From assembly GCA_039187375.1 (NCBI GenBank), contig JBCCZN010000043.1, forward strand, positions 1 through 17,291: a stretch of 17,291 nt of DNA, given 5' to 3'. Positions 1-7,165 of the stretch are shown here, piece by piece; position 1 is the stretch's first letter; each line of letters starts with the position of its first letter. The notes below the pieces were generated by a model. The model made no database searches. It worked only from the letters and a program-made list of their open reading frames with translations, and had not been told where the DNA came from. The position numbers were made by a program, and so were the translations under genes. Source of the DNA: CALBPI01 sp039187375. GTDB taxonomy: Bacteria > Pseudomonadota > Gammaproteobacteria > Steroidobacterales > Woeseiaceae.

Positions 1-96
1 ACACGACGGCAGGTCACTGTGCTGGTCAAATGGCACGGTATCAATCGCCAGCCGGAGGCGCCCCGCGCACTGCTATTGAGTGCGCCGGACGTCTAG
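1..96 (+). CDS. C-terminal end of an unrecognised protein (5' partial)
   Basis: Reading frame 1 is open from the window edge for 31 codons and ends with TAG at 94-96. The visible tail contains RQVTVLVKWHG followed by a short Pro/Ala/Leu-rich end. An alternating hydrophobic beta-type strand ending in Trp near the C-terminus is seen in type IV pilin-like and pseudopilin proteins, but 31 residues are too few to name a family. It stops 8 bp before the stop codon of the convergent aldolase gene, which fits a true gene end. The alternative is a chance open frame of about 100 bp, which cannot be excluded. Confidence 0.4.
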   Translation, partial: TRRQVTVLVKWHGINRQPEAPRALLLSAPDV

Positions 97-129
97 ATCG
101 CAGCCTAGCTGGCCGAGGCGCTGGCGATC
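96..129. terminator. Weak hairpin at the convergent gene ends
   Basis: GATCGC at 96-101 and GCGATC at 124-129 are inverted, extended inward by AGC (102-104) / GCT (120-122) with one bulged G, around a 15-nt loop. It spans the stop codons of both converging genes, a sensible place for a bidirectional terminator. No T-run follows on either strand, so it is not a canonical intrinsic terminator. Confidence 0.2.
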
Positions 130-998
130 GACTCCACCGAAGCACCTAGCGTGCTGTCAAACTCTTCATCACTTTGCTGCGCACTGAGCCCTTCCGCCAA
201 TGCCCGCGAGAAGCTGGCGACCATGCCGCCCTGGCGTGACAGACGCGCATTCGCCTCATCGCGCGAGTAACCGCCAGACAACGCAACGACGCGCAATACG
301 CGATCATGTTGCACGAAATCGTGATACAGGTTGTCTTCTTCCGGCAAGGTCAGTTTCAGCATGATGTCCTGACCTTCGGCCAGCCCAGCCACATGCTGCG
401 CGATTGCCTGCTTCAACATCGCTTCGGCTTCGGCCTTTTGCGGACAGTGGATATCAACCTCTGGTTCGATGATCGGCACCAGACCCTTAGCCACGATCTG
501 CAGGCCCACTTCGAACTGCTGTGCGACGACAGCATTGATGCCCGCTTCGTTGGCTTGCTTAATGACCGAGCGCATCTTGGTGCCAAACACGTCAACCGCT
601 TTGGCCTTGTCCAGCAACGCGTCCAAACCGGGAATCGGCTTCATGACCTGAGCACCCTGTTCAAGATCGGCCAGGCCCTTGTCGACCTTCAGGAACGGCA
701 CCACCTGCTTCTGGGTCCACAAGTATTGTGAGGTGGGCATACCATCAATCTGCCGATCCATTGTGTTCTCGAACAGAATGGCACCAATCACCTGATCGCC
801 GGTGAACGACGGGCTGGTGATGATGCGCGTACGCATCGCATGCACCATATCGAACATCTCCTCATCGTTGCTCCAGGCATCTGGCGTCACCCCATACAGA
901 CCCAGCGCCTTGGGCGTGCTGCCGCCACTTTGATCCAGTGCCGCGATAAATCCTGCACCGGTACGAATCTTCTCTCGTTGTTGTTCGAAAACCGTCAT
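105..998 (-). CDS. Class I fructose-bisphosphate aldolase
   Basis: This 297-aa protein matches the bacterial class I (Schiff-base) fructose-bisphosphate aldolases of about 296 aa, of the staphylococcal Fda type. They interconvert fructose 1,6-bisphosphate with glyceraldehyde 3-phosphate and dihydroxyacetone phosphate in cytoplasmic glycolysis/gluconeogenesis. The N-terminus carries the family signature ALDQSGGSTPKALGLYG (about 20-36). The acidic barrel strand VPIIEPEVDIH lies at 174-184. IMLKLTLPE (212-220) should supply the Schiff-base lysine, K215. SGGYSRDEA (241-249) is the phosphate-binding loop, and S/A residues end the chain. The ATG start is preceded by a GGTGGGG-type ribosome site. 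It is a stand-alone gene, divergent from the MFS exporter. The family call is firm; Lys assignment is by alignment from memory. Confidence 0.93.
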   Translation of the reverse strand: MTVFEQQREKIRTGAGFIAALDQSGGSTPKALGLYGVTPDAWSNDEEMFDMVHAMRTRIITSPSFTGDQVIGAILFENTMDRQIDGMPTSQYLWTQKQVVPFLKVDKGLADLEQGAQVMKPIPGLDALLDKAKAVDVFGTKMRSVIKQANEAGINAVVAQQFEVGLQIVAKGLVPIIEPEVDIHCPQKAEAEAMLKQAIAQHVAGLAEGQDIMLKLTLPEEDNLYHDFVQHDRVLRVVALSGGYSRDEANARLSRQGGMVASFSRALAEGLSAQQSDEEFDSTLGASVESIASASAS

Positions 999-1031
999 CT
1001 TGCATCCCCACCGTCAAAAAAAGATGGGCGC

Positions 1032-1037
1032 AGTGTA
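1032..1037 (-). promoter_or_regulatory. Candidate -10 element for the aldolase gene
   Basis: On the minus strand this reads TACACT, four of six matches to TATAAT, 33 bp upstream of the aldolase ATG in the 96-bp divergent gap to the exporter gene. I see no convincing -35 hexamer at the right distance. The same gap holds a 7-bp inverted repeat, AACCGAT (1046-1052) / ATCGGTT (1075-1081), which could be an operator but is within chance expectation. Confidence 0.2.
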
Positions 1038-1094
1038 CTGGAAGCAACCGATTGCGGCCATGATCTGAACCACCATCGGTTAGACTTAGACGCC

Positions 1095-2393
1095 ATGCTG
1101 CAACTGCCACAACCCAAGACTCAACCCGGGTTTGCCGAGTTTCTGATCATGATGGCACTGAGTATGTCGGTCGTGGCACTGGCTATCGATACGCTACTGC
1201 CAGCGCATGGTCTGATCGGTGCTGAATTCGCGGTGGCGCGCACCAACGATACGCAGTACATCGTCTACTCACTGTTCCTCGGGCTGGGACTGGGACAGCT
1301 GTTTTTCGGACCGCTGGCCGATGCCATCGGACGTCGGCCCGCAGTGCTTTGGGGGTTGGCGTTGTTCGCCTTGGGTACGCTGGTCAGTCTTTTCGCCGAA
1401 GACTACGCAATTATGCTAATCGGTCGTTTTCTGCAGGGCATCGGCGTCTCGGCACCACGAGTTTTGACGATTACGATCGTGCGCGACTTGTTTGTTGGTC
1501 GCCAAATGGCTCGCATGATGTCGTTCGTCGCCTCGCTATTTATTCTCGTACCGGCGATTGCGCCGGCGCTGGGGCAGGGGCTGATACTACTGTCCGGTTG
1601 GCGCAGTATCCTGCTCAGTTATCTTGTACTCGCGGCTGCGCTATCGCTGTGGTTTGTGTTTCGACAACCTGAGACGCTGGCAACCCAATATCGCCAATCA
1701 CTCGCACCGGGCCGCATCATCGCAAACATCGGTGTGGTCATCGGCACACCCGCTGCAGTCGGTTTTACGCTCGCTGCCACGGCGAACTCGAGCGCCTTCA
1801 TTGCGTTTTTGGGTACCGCACAACAGGTGTTTGTCGATCAATATGGACTGGGCAACAGATTCCCGCTGGCATTCGGACTGTTGGCCTTATCGATCGGCAT
1901 CAGCATGTTCATCAACGGCAAGATTGTGTTGCGACTGGGCATGCGCTGGCTGGCGACAACCGCGGCCATCATGACGCTGGTGACGTCAATCGTCTACGTC
2001 GGTTTTGCGGTTTACTTTGACGGACACCCGCCATTGTGGATTCTGATGCCGATCCTGATGCTGCTATTTATGTTCATCGGATTTTTGTTCGGCAACCTGA
2101 ACGCGCTGGCGATGGAGCCGCTGGGTCATCTCGCAGGCACTGCCGCTGCGGTCATCGGCGCGTTTCAAACGGTCGTCTCCGCGGTATTCGCTGCAATTGG
2201 CGGGGAATTCTATAACGGCTCAGTCACGCCACTTGCCAGCATTTTTGCCGGTTGGTCGGTCGTGACGCTGATCACTGTGGTGGTATCAGACCGGCTGACG
2301 CGCGCCGCGCCAGCCGGTCCTGGATCACTCGAGCCCGAAGGTGAGCCCGGCGTTGGCAACCAATCTGTCGATCAGCGGTTGACCAAGCGCTGA
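1095..2393 (+). CDS. MFS drug-type efflux transporter, Bcr/CflA-like
   Basis: A 432-aa inner-membrane protein of about 12 hydrophobic helices. The major facilitator motif A is clear in the loop after helix 2: GPLADAIGRRP at 72-82. It is followed by RFLQGIGVSAPR (111-122) and PAIAPALG (153-160), the helix-4 and drug:H+ antiporter helix-5 motifs of the Bcr/CflA group. The expected role is proton-driven export of small molecules; the substrate cannot be read from sequence. The frame is open upstream to 840, but that extension lies antisense over the aldolase 5' end and is not hydrophobic, so I start at the ATG just before the first helix. No strong ribosome site precedes it. The last 23 codons, a polar tail beyond the final helix, overlap the next gene's end on the other strand. 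Confidence 0.88.
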   Translation: MLQLPQPKTQPGFAEFLIMMALSMSVVALAIDTLLPAHGLIGAEFAVARTNDTQYIVYSLFLGLGLGQLFFGPLADAIGRRPAVLWGLALFALGTLVSLFAEDYAIMLIGRFLQGIGVSAPRVLTITIVRDLFVGRQMARMMSFVASLFILVPAIAPALGQGLILLSGWRSILLSYLVLAAALSLWFVFRQPETLATQYRQSLAPGRIIANIGVVIGTPAAVGFTLAATANSSAFIAFLGTAQQVFVDQYGLGNRFPLAFGLLALSIGISMFINGKIVLRLGMRWLATTAAIMTLVTSIVYVGFAVYFDGHPPLWILMPILMLLFMFIGFLFGNLNALAMEPLGHLAGTAAAVIGAFQTVVSAVFAAIGGEFYNGSVTPLASIFAGWSVVTLITVVVSDRLTRAAPAGPGSLEPEGEPGVGNQSVDQRLTKR

Positions 2394-3497
2394 GGCAGGA
2401 GTCCAGATGCCACCGGGCTGTTCGGGACGGTCTTTGACCAGACACAGCGCCGCTTCCGCCAACATTTTCGACGTGGAGCCATAACCCGGATCGCGATCAC
2501 CGGTGACACCGAGCTTGATCGGACCCTGATCGGTTTCAGCAACGAAGATAAAGTCGTAAAAACCGTTTTCGCGCTCTTCCTTGCTCGGTCCTTCTCCGGG
2601 TTTCGGCCCTTTGTCAGAGGCCATTTCCTTACTGCGCTCTATCATTGCCATCGCAATTTGCTGGCCTTTCTCGCCGGGGCCCGTCAGTGTCATTTCGTCA
2701 TACTGAAAGTCCTCACCGTAGGCGAATCCGAGCAGTGCATTGGTGCGCAATACATTGCGCGTGTTGATAGCGGCCATAACAAATGGTGTGACCCAGCTAC
2801 CCAAAGCCTCATCCAGGTACGGCTTGTAATCTGGCGGCTGCGGTGCGCCCTTGTGACCGGGCACCAGCGAATGCGGGTCTTTCATGCGACGCTCGACTTC
2901 GGGGTCGCTCGCCGCTGCTTTCAAAGTCGCTTTCAAACTGGCCGCAGTACCACCTGAGAACGTGCCCTGCATCTTGCGAACTCGACCGCGAATACGCGCA
3001 GAGGGTTTACCGGTTTGCTTGATGCACTCTTGCTGGAGCCTCCAGACACCGAGATCTGATGGAATCGAATCAAAACCGGACGAGAACACAATGCGCGCTC
3101 CGCTCGCTTTGGCCGTCGACTCGTAGGCATCGATCATATCGCGCATCCATGCTGGCTCACCGCACAGATCGAGATAGTCAGTGCCGGTTTTCGCACACAC
3201 TGCTACCAGTGCTTCGCCGTATAGCTGATAGGGACCGACGGTCGTAATGATCGCCTTGGTTTGCGCCGCCATCGCCTGCAACGAGGACTCATCACTGCCA
3301 TCGGCGACAATAATCTGGACTGCATCGCTGATGCCCATCTCGTCACGCACAGCGGCCAGTTTCTCTGCGTTGCGTCCCGCCATCGCCCAGCGCACTGAAT
3401 CGTCATCGCCATACTGATGCTGCAGATACTCCGCGACCAATCGACCGGTAAACCCGCTCGCCCCGTAAACCACTACGTCATAAGCTTTGTCGCTCAT
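2325..3497 (-). CDS. Saccharopine dehydrogenase-like / trans-acting enoyl reductase family protein
   Basis: A 390-aa putative NAD(P)-dependent oxidoreductase. The N-terminal Rossmann fold has VVVYGASGFTGRLVAEYL (8-25) with the GxxGxxG dinucleotide loop at 12-18. The TTVGPYQLYGEALVAVC block (85-101), DYLDLCGE (107-114) and GFDSIPSDLG (141-150) are characteristic of the family that includes human SCCPDH and the mycobacterial trans-acting enoyl reductases, rather than true lysine-pathway saccharopine dehydrogenases. Function outside mycobacteria is mostly unknown; lipid modification is an inference. Its ATG has a GAGGGGTGG ribosome site. It lies 46 bp downstream of glpD on the same strand and is probably the last gene of that transcript. 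Confidence 0.85.
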   Translation of the reverse strand: MSDKAYDVVVYGASGFTGRLVAEYLQHQYGDDDSVRWAMAGRNAEKLAAVRDEMGISDAVQIIVADGSDESSLQAMAAQTKAIITTVGPYQLYGEALVAVCAKTGTDYLDLCGEPAWMRDMIDAYESTAKASGARIVFSSGFDSIPSDLGVWRLQQECIKQTGKPSARIRGRVRKMQGTFSGGTAASLKATLKAAASDPEVERRMKDPHSLVPGHKGAPQPPDYKPYLDEALGSWVTPFVMAAINTRNVLRTNALLGFAYGEDFQYDEMTLTGPGEKGQQIAMAMIERSKEMASDKGPKPGEGPSKEERENGFYDFIFVAETDQGPIKLGVTGDRDPGYGSTSKMLAEAALCLVKDRPEQPGGIWTPASALGQPLIDRLVANAGLTFGLE

Positions 3498-3543
3498 CGC
3501 ACCACCCCTCTATGAAAAAACCAACTGTAACAGCACTAACCGA

Positions 3544-5181
3544 TCAACTCGCCAGTCGCGTCGGCGCAACTGGCTGGCCGTGTTGCAAGTATTCCTGCAA
3601 CTTGGCATCAGCCTGATCACCAAACAAAATCCGACAGGCCTCTTTCAAACCCGGTGCGTCGATGACCTCTTGCTCGCGCACCACCAACGTAATTTTCGAG
3701 CGGCGCCGCAAGAAATCCTCAAGACGCGTCACCATCTCGCGCCGCTTGGTGTATTCGACCTCGCATCTGAGATAGTCGGTATTGCGCATCAACGGCTCGA
3801 CCATACTCGGATTTTCGCGGATACGCTCCAGCATACCGATCGCGTTTGCACCGTAGCGACGCCAAAACCGCGTGGTCAGCGGCTCGGTCGAATTCGGGTG
3901 CGTGTAGGTATCCAGATGCATCAGATTCGCCTGGCGCAAGAACTCCGCTTTGGTAACCGGACCTGGTTCGCCATACCAAATGGCTTTGGGGTCGGGAATG
4001 GGAATGCCCAGAGTCGCAATCCAGTCACACACCTCATCACCAACATTGATGCAGTCAGTTAACTTGCCACCGAAAATCGACAACATGTGGCGCTCGCGAT
4101 CCACATCGATTGCATGCTTGCGGGACAACTCCAGCCAGTCCCCGGCATCGGTACTGGACTTGACCGCCAGCGGTCGTACACCGCAGCGCTCGGCGATAAT
4201 GTCATCGCGCCTCAACGGGCGGTCCAGTTTCAACAGATGATTGGCATTATCGAGCACAAACTGTCGATCCTCCTCGGTGACCGAAGTCTCCCAACTCTCC
4301 ACACGGGTGTCGGTTGTGCCAATACAGGTACGCGCGCCCATTGGAATGGCAAAATACAGTCGACCGTCACTTGCGAATGAAGTCAGAATCCGGCGACTGC
4401 CAGTGACTCGATCAACAATCAGGTGAATGCCCTTCGAAAACACATGCCGATGCGCGGTGCTCTGTCCGGTCAGCGTATTGAGTTTGTCGGCCATTGGCCC
4501 GCAGGCATTGATCAACGTCTTGGCGCGTGCGCTGAACTCGCGCCCCGTCTCCTCATCACGCAAGCGTAAATACCAGAATCCATCTCGCCGCTCGGTACCG
4601 ATCACAGCAACATAGTTCGCAGCAATCGCACCACTATCCATCGCGCTGCGCACGAAATTGAAGACGAAGCGCGCATCGTTGTCATACAGGTAGCAATCTG
4701 AATATTCCATGCCACCGCTAGTCGCGTCGGCGCGCAAGACTGGTTCGCGCTCGATCAGCGCCGCTTTGGATAGATAGTGCGGTGGCCGGGTCGCAAAGCG
4801 CCCGAAGAACCAATACAGCACCGCGCCCATGAACAACATGAATCGCGGCCAACGAAACGGCTTGGGCACAGCCGCCAGAAAACGAGCTTCCTTAACCGTG
4901 GAAGGATACGCGCGCATCAGTCGATTACGCGACTCACACAGATTCCAGACAAGACCAAATTCCTGATTCTCGAGATATTTGATGCCGCCCCAAGCAAGGT
5001 TCGATGACTGCGAGCTGGTCAGGCCGGCAAAATCCCCCTGATCCACAATCGCCACGCGCACACCACGAGCGGCCAGTGCCGCCGCACTGACAGCACCGTT
5101 GATGCCGGCGCCCACGACAAAGGTGTCGAATTGGCCACCGTCGAGTTTTTCGATATTTGAGTTTCGCAGTGCTGAGCTCAT
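3544..5181 (-). CDS. glpD: Aerobic glycerol-3-phosphate dehydrogenase (FAD-dependent)
   Basis: A 545-aa flavoprotein that oxidises sn-glycerol 3-phosphate to dihydroxyacetone phosphate and passes electrons to quinone at the inner membrane. The FAD-binding dinucleotide fold is FDTFVVGAGINGAVSAAAL (18-36). The family's second signature, TSSQSSNLAWGGIKYLE (55-71), corresponds to the TSS..S..HGG.RYLE block of known GlpD proteins. A central substrate-domain motif reads LYFAIPMGARTCIGTTDT, and a helical C-terminal domain follows. It is somewhat longer than E. coli GlpD (about 500 aa). It starts in a 4-bp ATGA overlap with the rarD stop, so translation is probably coupled; GAGGT lies 11 bases before the ATG. 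No glpF, glpK or glpR is in the window, so here it sits apart from the usual glycerol genes. Confidence 0.92.
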   Translation of the reverse strand: MSSALRNSNIEKLDGGQFDTFVVGAGINGAVSAAALAARGVRVAIVDQGDFAGLTSSQSSNLAWGGIKYLENQEFGLVWNLCESRNRLMRAYPSTVKEARFLAAVPKPFRWPRFMLFMGAVLYWFFGRFATRPPHYLSKAALIEREPVLRADATSGGMEYSDCYLYDNDARFVFNFVRSAMDSGAIAANYVAVIGTERRDGFWYLRLRDEETGREFSARAKTLINACGPMADKLNTLTGQSTAHRHVFSKGIHLIVDRVTGSRRILTSFASDGRLYFAIPMGARTCIGTTDTRVESWETSVTEEDRQFVLDNANHLLKLDRPLRRDDIIAERCGVRPLAVKSSTDAGDWLELSRKHAIDVDRERHMLSIFGGKLTDCINVGDEVCDWIATLGIPIPDPKAIWYGEPGPVTKAEFLRQANLMHLDTYTHPNSTEPLTTRFWRRYGANAIGMLERIRENPSMVEPLMRNTDYLRCEVEYTKRREMVTRLEDFLRRRSKITLVVREQEVIDAPGLKEACRILFGDQADAKLQEYLQHGQPVAPTRLAS

Positions 5182-6077
5182 CGTGATGCTCTACCTCGTC
5201 GCAACGAATCCACGCAGAACAAGATTACCGCAGTCCAGATAAAAGCAAAGCACACCAATCGTGCAGACGACAGTGTCTCGCCATTCAGGTAACCGATCAG
5301 CCACTGAATCGATGGGCCAATGAACTGTAAGAAACCAATCGTCGACAATGTCAGCAGCCGAGCACCGATCGCAAACAGCACCAATGGCACAACCGTGACC
5401 GGCCCCGCCAACACCATCAACACGTACAGCGTGGTGCTGGTTTGCGGCGCGCCGAATGCCGCATCGCCCTGCCACATCATCCAGACCAACGCAGCGAGCG
5501 CAAACGGTGCAAGCAGCACAACTTCAATAAATAAACCGGGCATAGCACCGATACTGACCTGTTTGCGAATCACGCCATAAATCGTGAAGGAGATGCCAAG
5601 CGTCAGCGAAACGTACGGAAATTCACCGCCTGAGACCGTCAATACGAGCACACCGATCGCAGCCAGGATAATCGCAGCCAGCCGCAAACGACCCAGCTGA
5701 TCGCCAAAAAAGACGACACCCACCAAGACGTAAATCAGTGGATTAATGTAATAGCCAAGGCTTGCCTGAAAAATCTGTCCGTTCTGCACGGCAATGATGT
5801 AGACCAGCCAGTTCACCGTGATCATCGCGGCCGCCAGCATCAGCCAGCGCAGTTGCGAAAAATCTCGCAGTGTCGCAGTTACCTCACCCCATTGTGAACG
5901 CAGCGAGATAATCAGCGCACCGAAAGGCACACTCCACAAAACGCGATGCGCAAGAATTTCTTCCGACGACACCGCAATCACTGCTAGCAAGTACAACGGC
6001 AACACCCCCCATAAGGTGTATGCCGTGACCGCGCTGATAACCCCCTGACGCGTCCTGGCGTCGGTGTCGGTGGTCAT
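5178..6077 (-). CDS. rarD: RarD-type EamA family transporter
   Basis: About 299 aa with roughly ten hydrophobic helices, close to E. coli RarD in length. The opening helix contains AYTLWGVLPLYL, followed by EILAHRVLWSVPFG. The middle has the family-typical INWLVYI-like segment (here VNWLVYIIAV) and ASLGYYINPLIYV, then FLQFIGPSIQWLIGYLNGE near the end. These are RarD subfamily hallmarks within the drug/metabolite transporter superfamily. Its physiological substrate is not established. I start at ATG; a GTG two codons upstream (6083) is equally possible, since neither has a good ribosome site. It follows ilvE by 6-12 bp and overlaps glpD by 4 bp. Co-transcription with ilvE would fit a role in amino-acid export, but that is inference. 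Confidence 0.88.
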   Translation of the reverse strand: MTTDTDARTRQGVISAVTAYTLWGVLPLYLLAVIAVSSEEILAHRVLWSVPFGALIISLRSQWGEVTATLRDFSQLRWLMLAAAMITVNWLVYIIAVQNGQIFQASLGYYINPLIYVLVGVVFFGDQLGRLRLAAIILAAIGVLVLTVSGGEFPYVSLTLGISFTIYGVIRKQVSIGAMPGLFIEVVLLAPFALAALVWMMWQGDAAFGAPQTSTTLYVLMVLAGPVTVVPLVLFAIGARLLTLSTIGFLQFIGPSIQWLIGYLNGETLSSARLVCFAFIWTAVILFCVDSLRRGRASR

Positions 6078-6089
6078 CGCCACCGCACG

Positions 6090-7085
6090 CTAAAGATCAA
6101 CGCGCGTCAACCAGCTATGTGTGTCCTCGCGCTTGCCGCAATGAACCGCCGACAGTGCCTCACGCAGCTTCAGTGTGCTGGCATAGTCGCTGTTCGCATT
6201 CACTTGATGGGTATTGCCCTGATAAATCATCTCGCCAATCGGTGTCAGACTCGCCGCCGTGCCAGAGAGTGCCGCATCGTGATCGACAATGCGCTGCAAT
6301 AACTCATCAACGGTAAAATCACGCTCATCCACAGCGTAGCCCAGGTCTGCTGCCAGTGTCAGCGTCGAAGCTCGCGTGATGCCGTGCAAAAAGCTCGGTG
6401 CCAGCGGCTTGGTCAACACGCTGTTGTCACCGATGATCAGGAAGTTGGCAGCGCCGGTCTCTTGCACATCATCCGACGGGCAGAACAACACCTGATCCAC
6501 CCCGTATTGGGCTTTAGCCTCGAGCGTTGGCCCCAAGGCCGCGGCGTAGTTGCCACCGGTTTTGGTACTGCCCAGCTGCCGCGTCGAGCGGGCATTCTGG
6601 TCGTCAATCAGAATCTTCAATGGCTTCAGGCCGCCGGCAAAATAGTCACCCACCGGTGATGCCAGCACAAACAGCATCGCCTCGGTGCTGGGCGATGCCG
6701 CTGCGCCGATGTTCGGCAATGTACCTATCAGGGTTGGCCGCAAATACAATGCGCCTGGATACTCCGGCACGCTGGCCGCACTGGCCGCGACGACCTCGAG
6801 CACCATTTGTTTTAGTGAGGCCGTATCCGGCGGTGGCAAACGCAGTGATTCGGCACTGCGCTGCATCCGCGCGATGTGATCATCGAGCCGAAACACATGC
6901 AACGAACCGTCAGCCCAGCGATAGGCCTTGAAGCCTTCAAAACAGGTGCTAGCGTAGTGAAAAACGTGCGATGCCGGATGCATCGGCAACGGACCCAATG
7001 GCTGCAGGCTGTGCGGCTGCCAGTGGCCCTCGACAAAATGCGCGACGCTGAATTGGTCGCAAAATTCGGTACCGAATACGCTCAT
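6090..7085 (-). CDS. ilvE: Branched-chain amino acid aminotransferase
   Basis: A 331-aa PLP enzyme of fold type IV, transferring amino groups between glutamate and the 2-oxo acids of valine, leucine and isoleucine in the cytoplasm. ASTCFEGFKAYRW (45-57) is the substrate-binding start typical of the family. The PLP Schiff-base lysine should be K175 in GSTKTGGNYAAAL. ETGAANFL (209-216) gives the acidic residue that contacts the pyridine nitrogen, and GITRAS (235-240) and GTAASLTPIGEM (275-286) hold the phosphate and carboxylate. The layout matches the longer 'type II' BCATs. The ATG has AAGAG six bases upstream. It is the first gene of the tightly packed ilvE-rarD-glpD-reductase group. No leader peptide or attenuator is visible in the 80-bp upstream gap. 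Confidence 0.93.
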   Translation of the reverse strand: MSVFGTEFCDQFSVAHFVEGHWQPHSLQPLGPLPMHPASHVFHYASTCFEGFKAYRWADGSLHVFRLDDHIARMQRSAESLRLPPPDTASLKQMVLEVVAASAASVPEYPGALYLRPTLIGTLPNIGAAASPSTEAMLFVLASPVGDYFAGGLKPLKILIDDQNARSTRQLGSTKTGGNYAAALGPTLEAKAQYGVDQVLFCPSDDVQETGAANFLIIGDNSVLTKPLAPSFLHGITRASTLTLAADLGYAVDERDFTVDELLQRIVDHDAALSGTAASLTPIGEMIYQGNTHQVNANSDYASTLKLREALSAVHCGKREDTHSWLTRVDL

Positions 7086-7128
7086 GGTGTTCTCTTATTA
7101 GCGCAGGTTGGCGGATGCAGGCAGAGCA

Positions 7129-7156
7129 GGATAACTGCGCCCGCAATGCGCCTCAA
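7129..7156 (-). promoter_or_regulatory. Candidate sigma70-type promoter for ilvE
   Basis: On the minus strand TTGAGG (7151-7156) and TTATCC (7129-7134) are separated by 16 bp, about 43 bp before the ilvE ATG. The match is partial (4/6 and 3/6 by eye). It lies in the 80-bp gap between the TPR gene and ilvE, which otherwise shows no hairpin with a T-run. Confidence 0.25.
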
Positions 7157-7165
7157 GACCTGGCT

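Noticed and set aside
306..731. A 141-codon open frame on the plus strand inside the aldolase gene
   Set aside because: Antisense to a confidently identified enzyme; the His- and Leu-rich composition reflects the complementary codons.
1046..1081. 7-bp inverted repeat AACCGAT / ATCGGTT as an operator
   Set aside because: One 7-bp repeat with a 22-bp spacer in a gap of about 100 bp is close to chance expectation and no regulator gene is adjacent.
840..1094. 85-codon N-terminal extension of the MFS exporter
   Set aside because: It covers the aldolase 5' end antisense, is polar and rich in His and Arg, and precedes the normal MFS start; ATG 1095 gives a typical family N-terminus.
3487..4062. 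A 191-codon open frame on the plus strand opposite the end of glpD
   Set aside because: It lies antisense to the conserved GlpD C-terminal domain and has no recognisable protein features.
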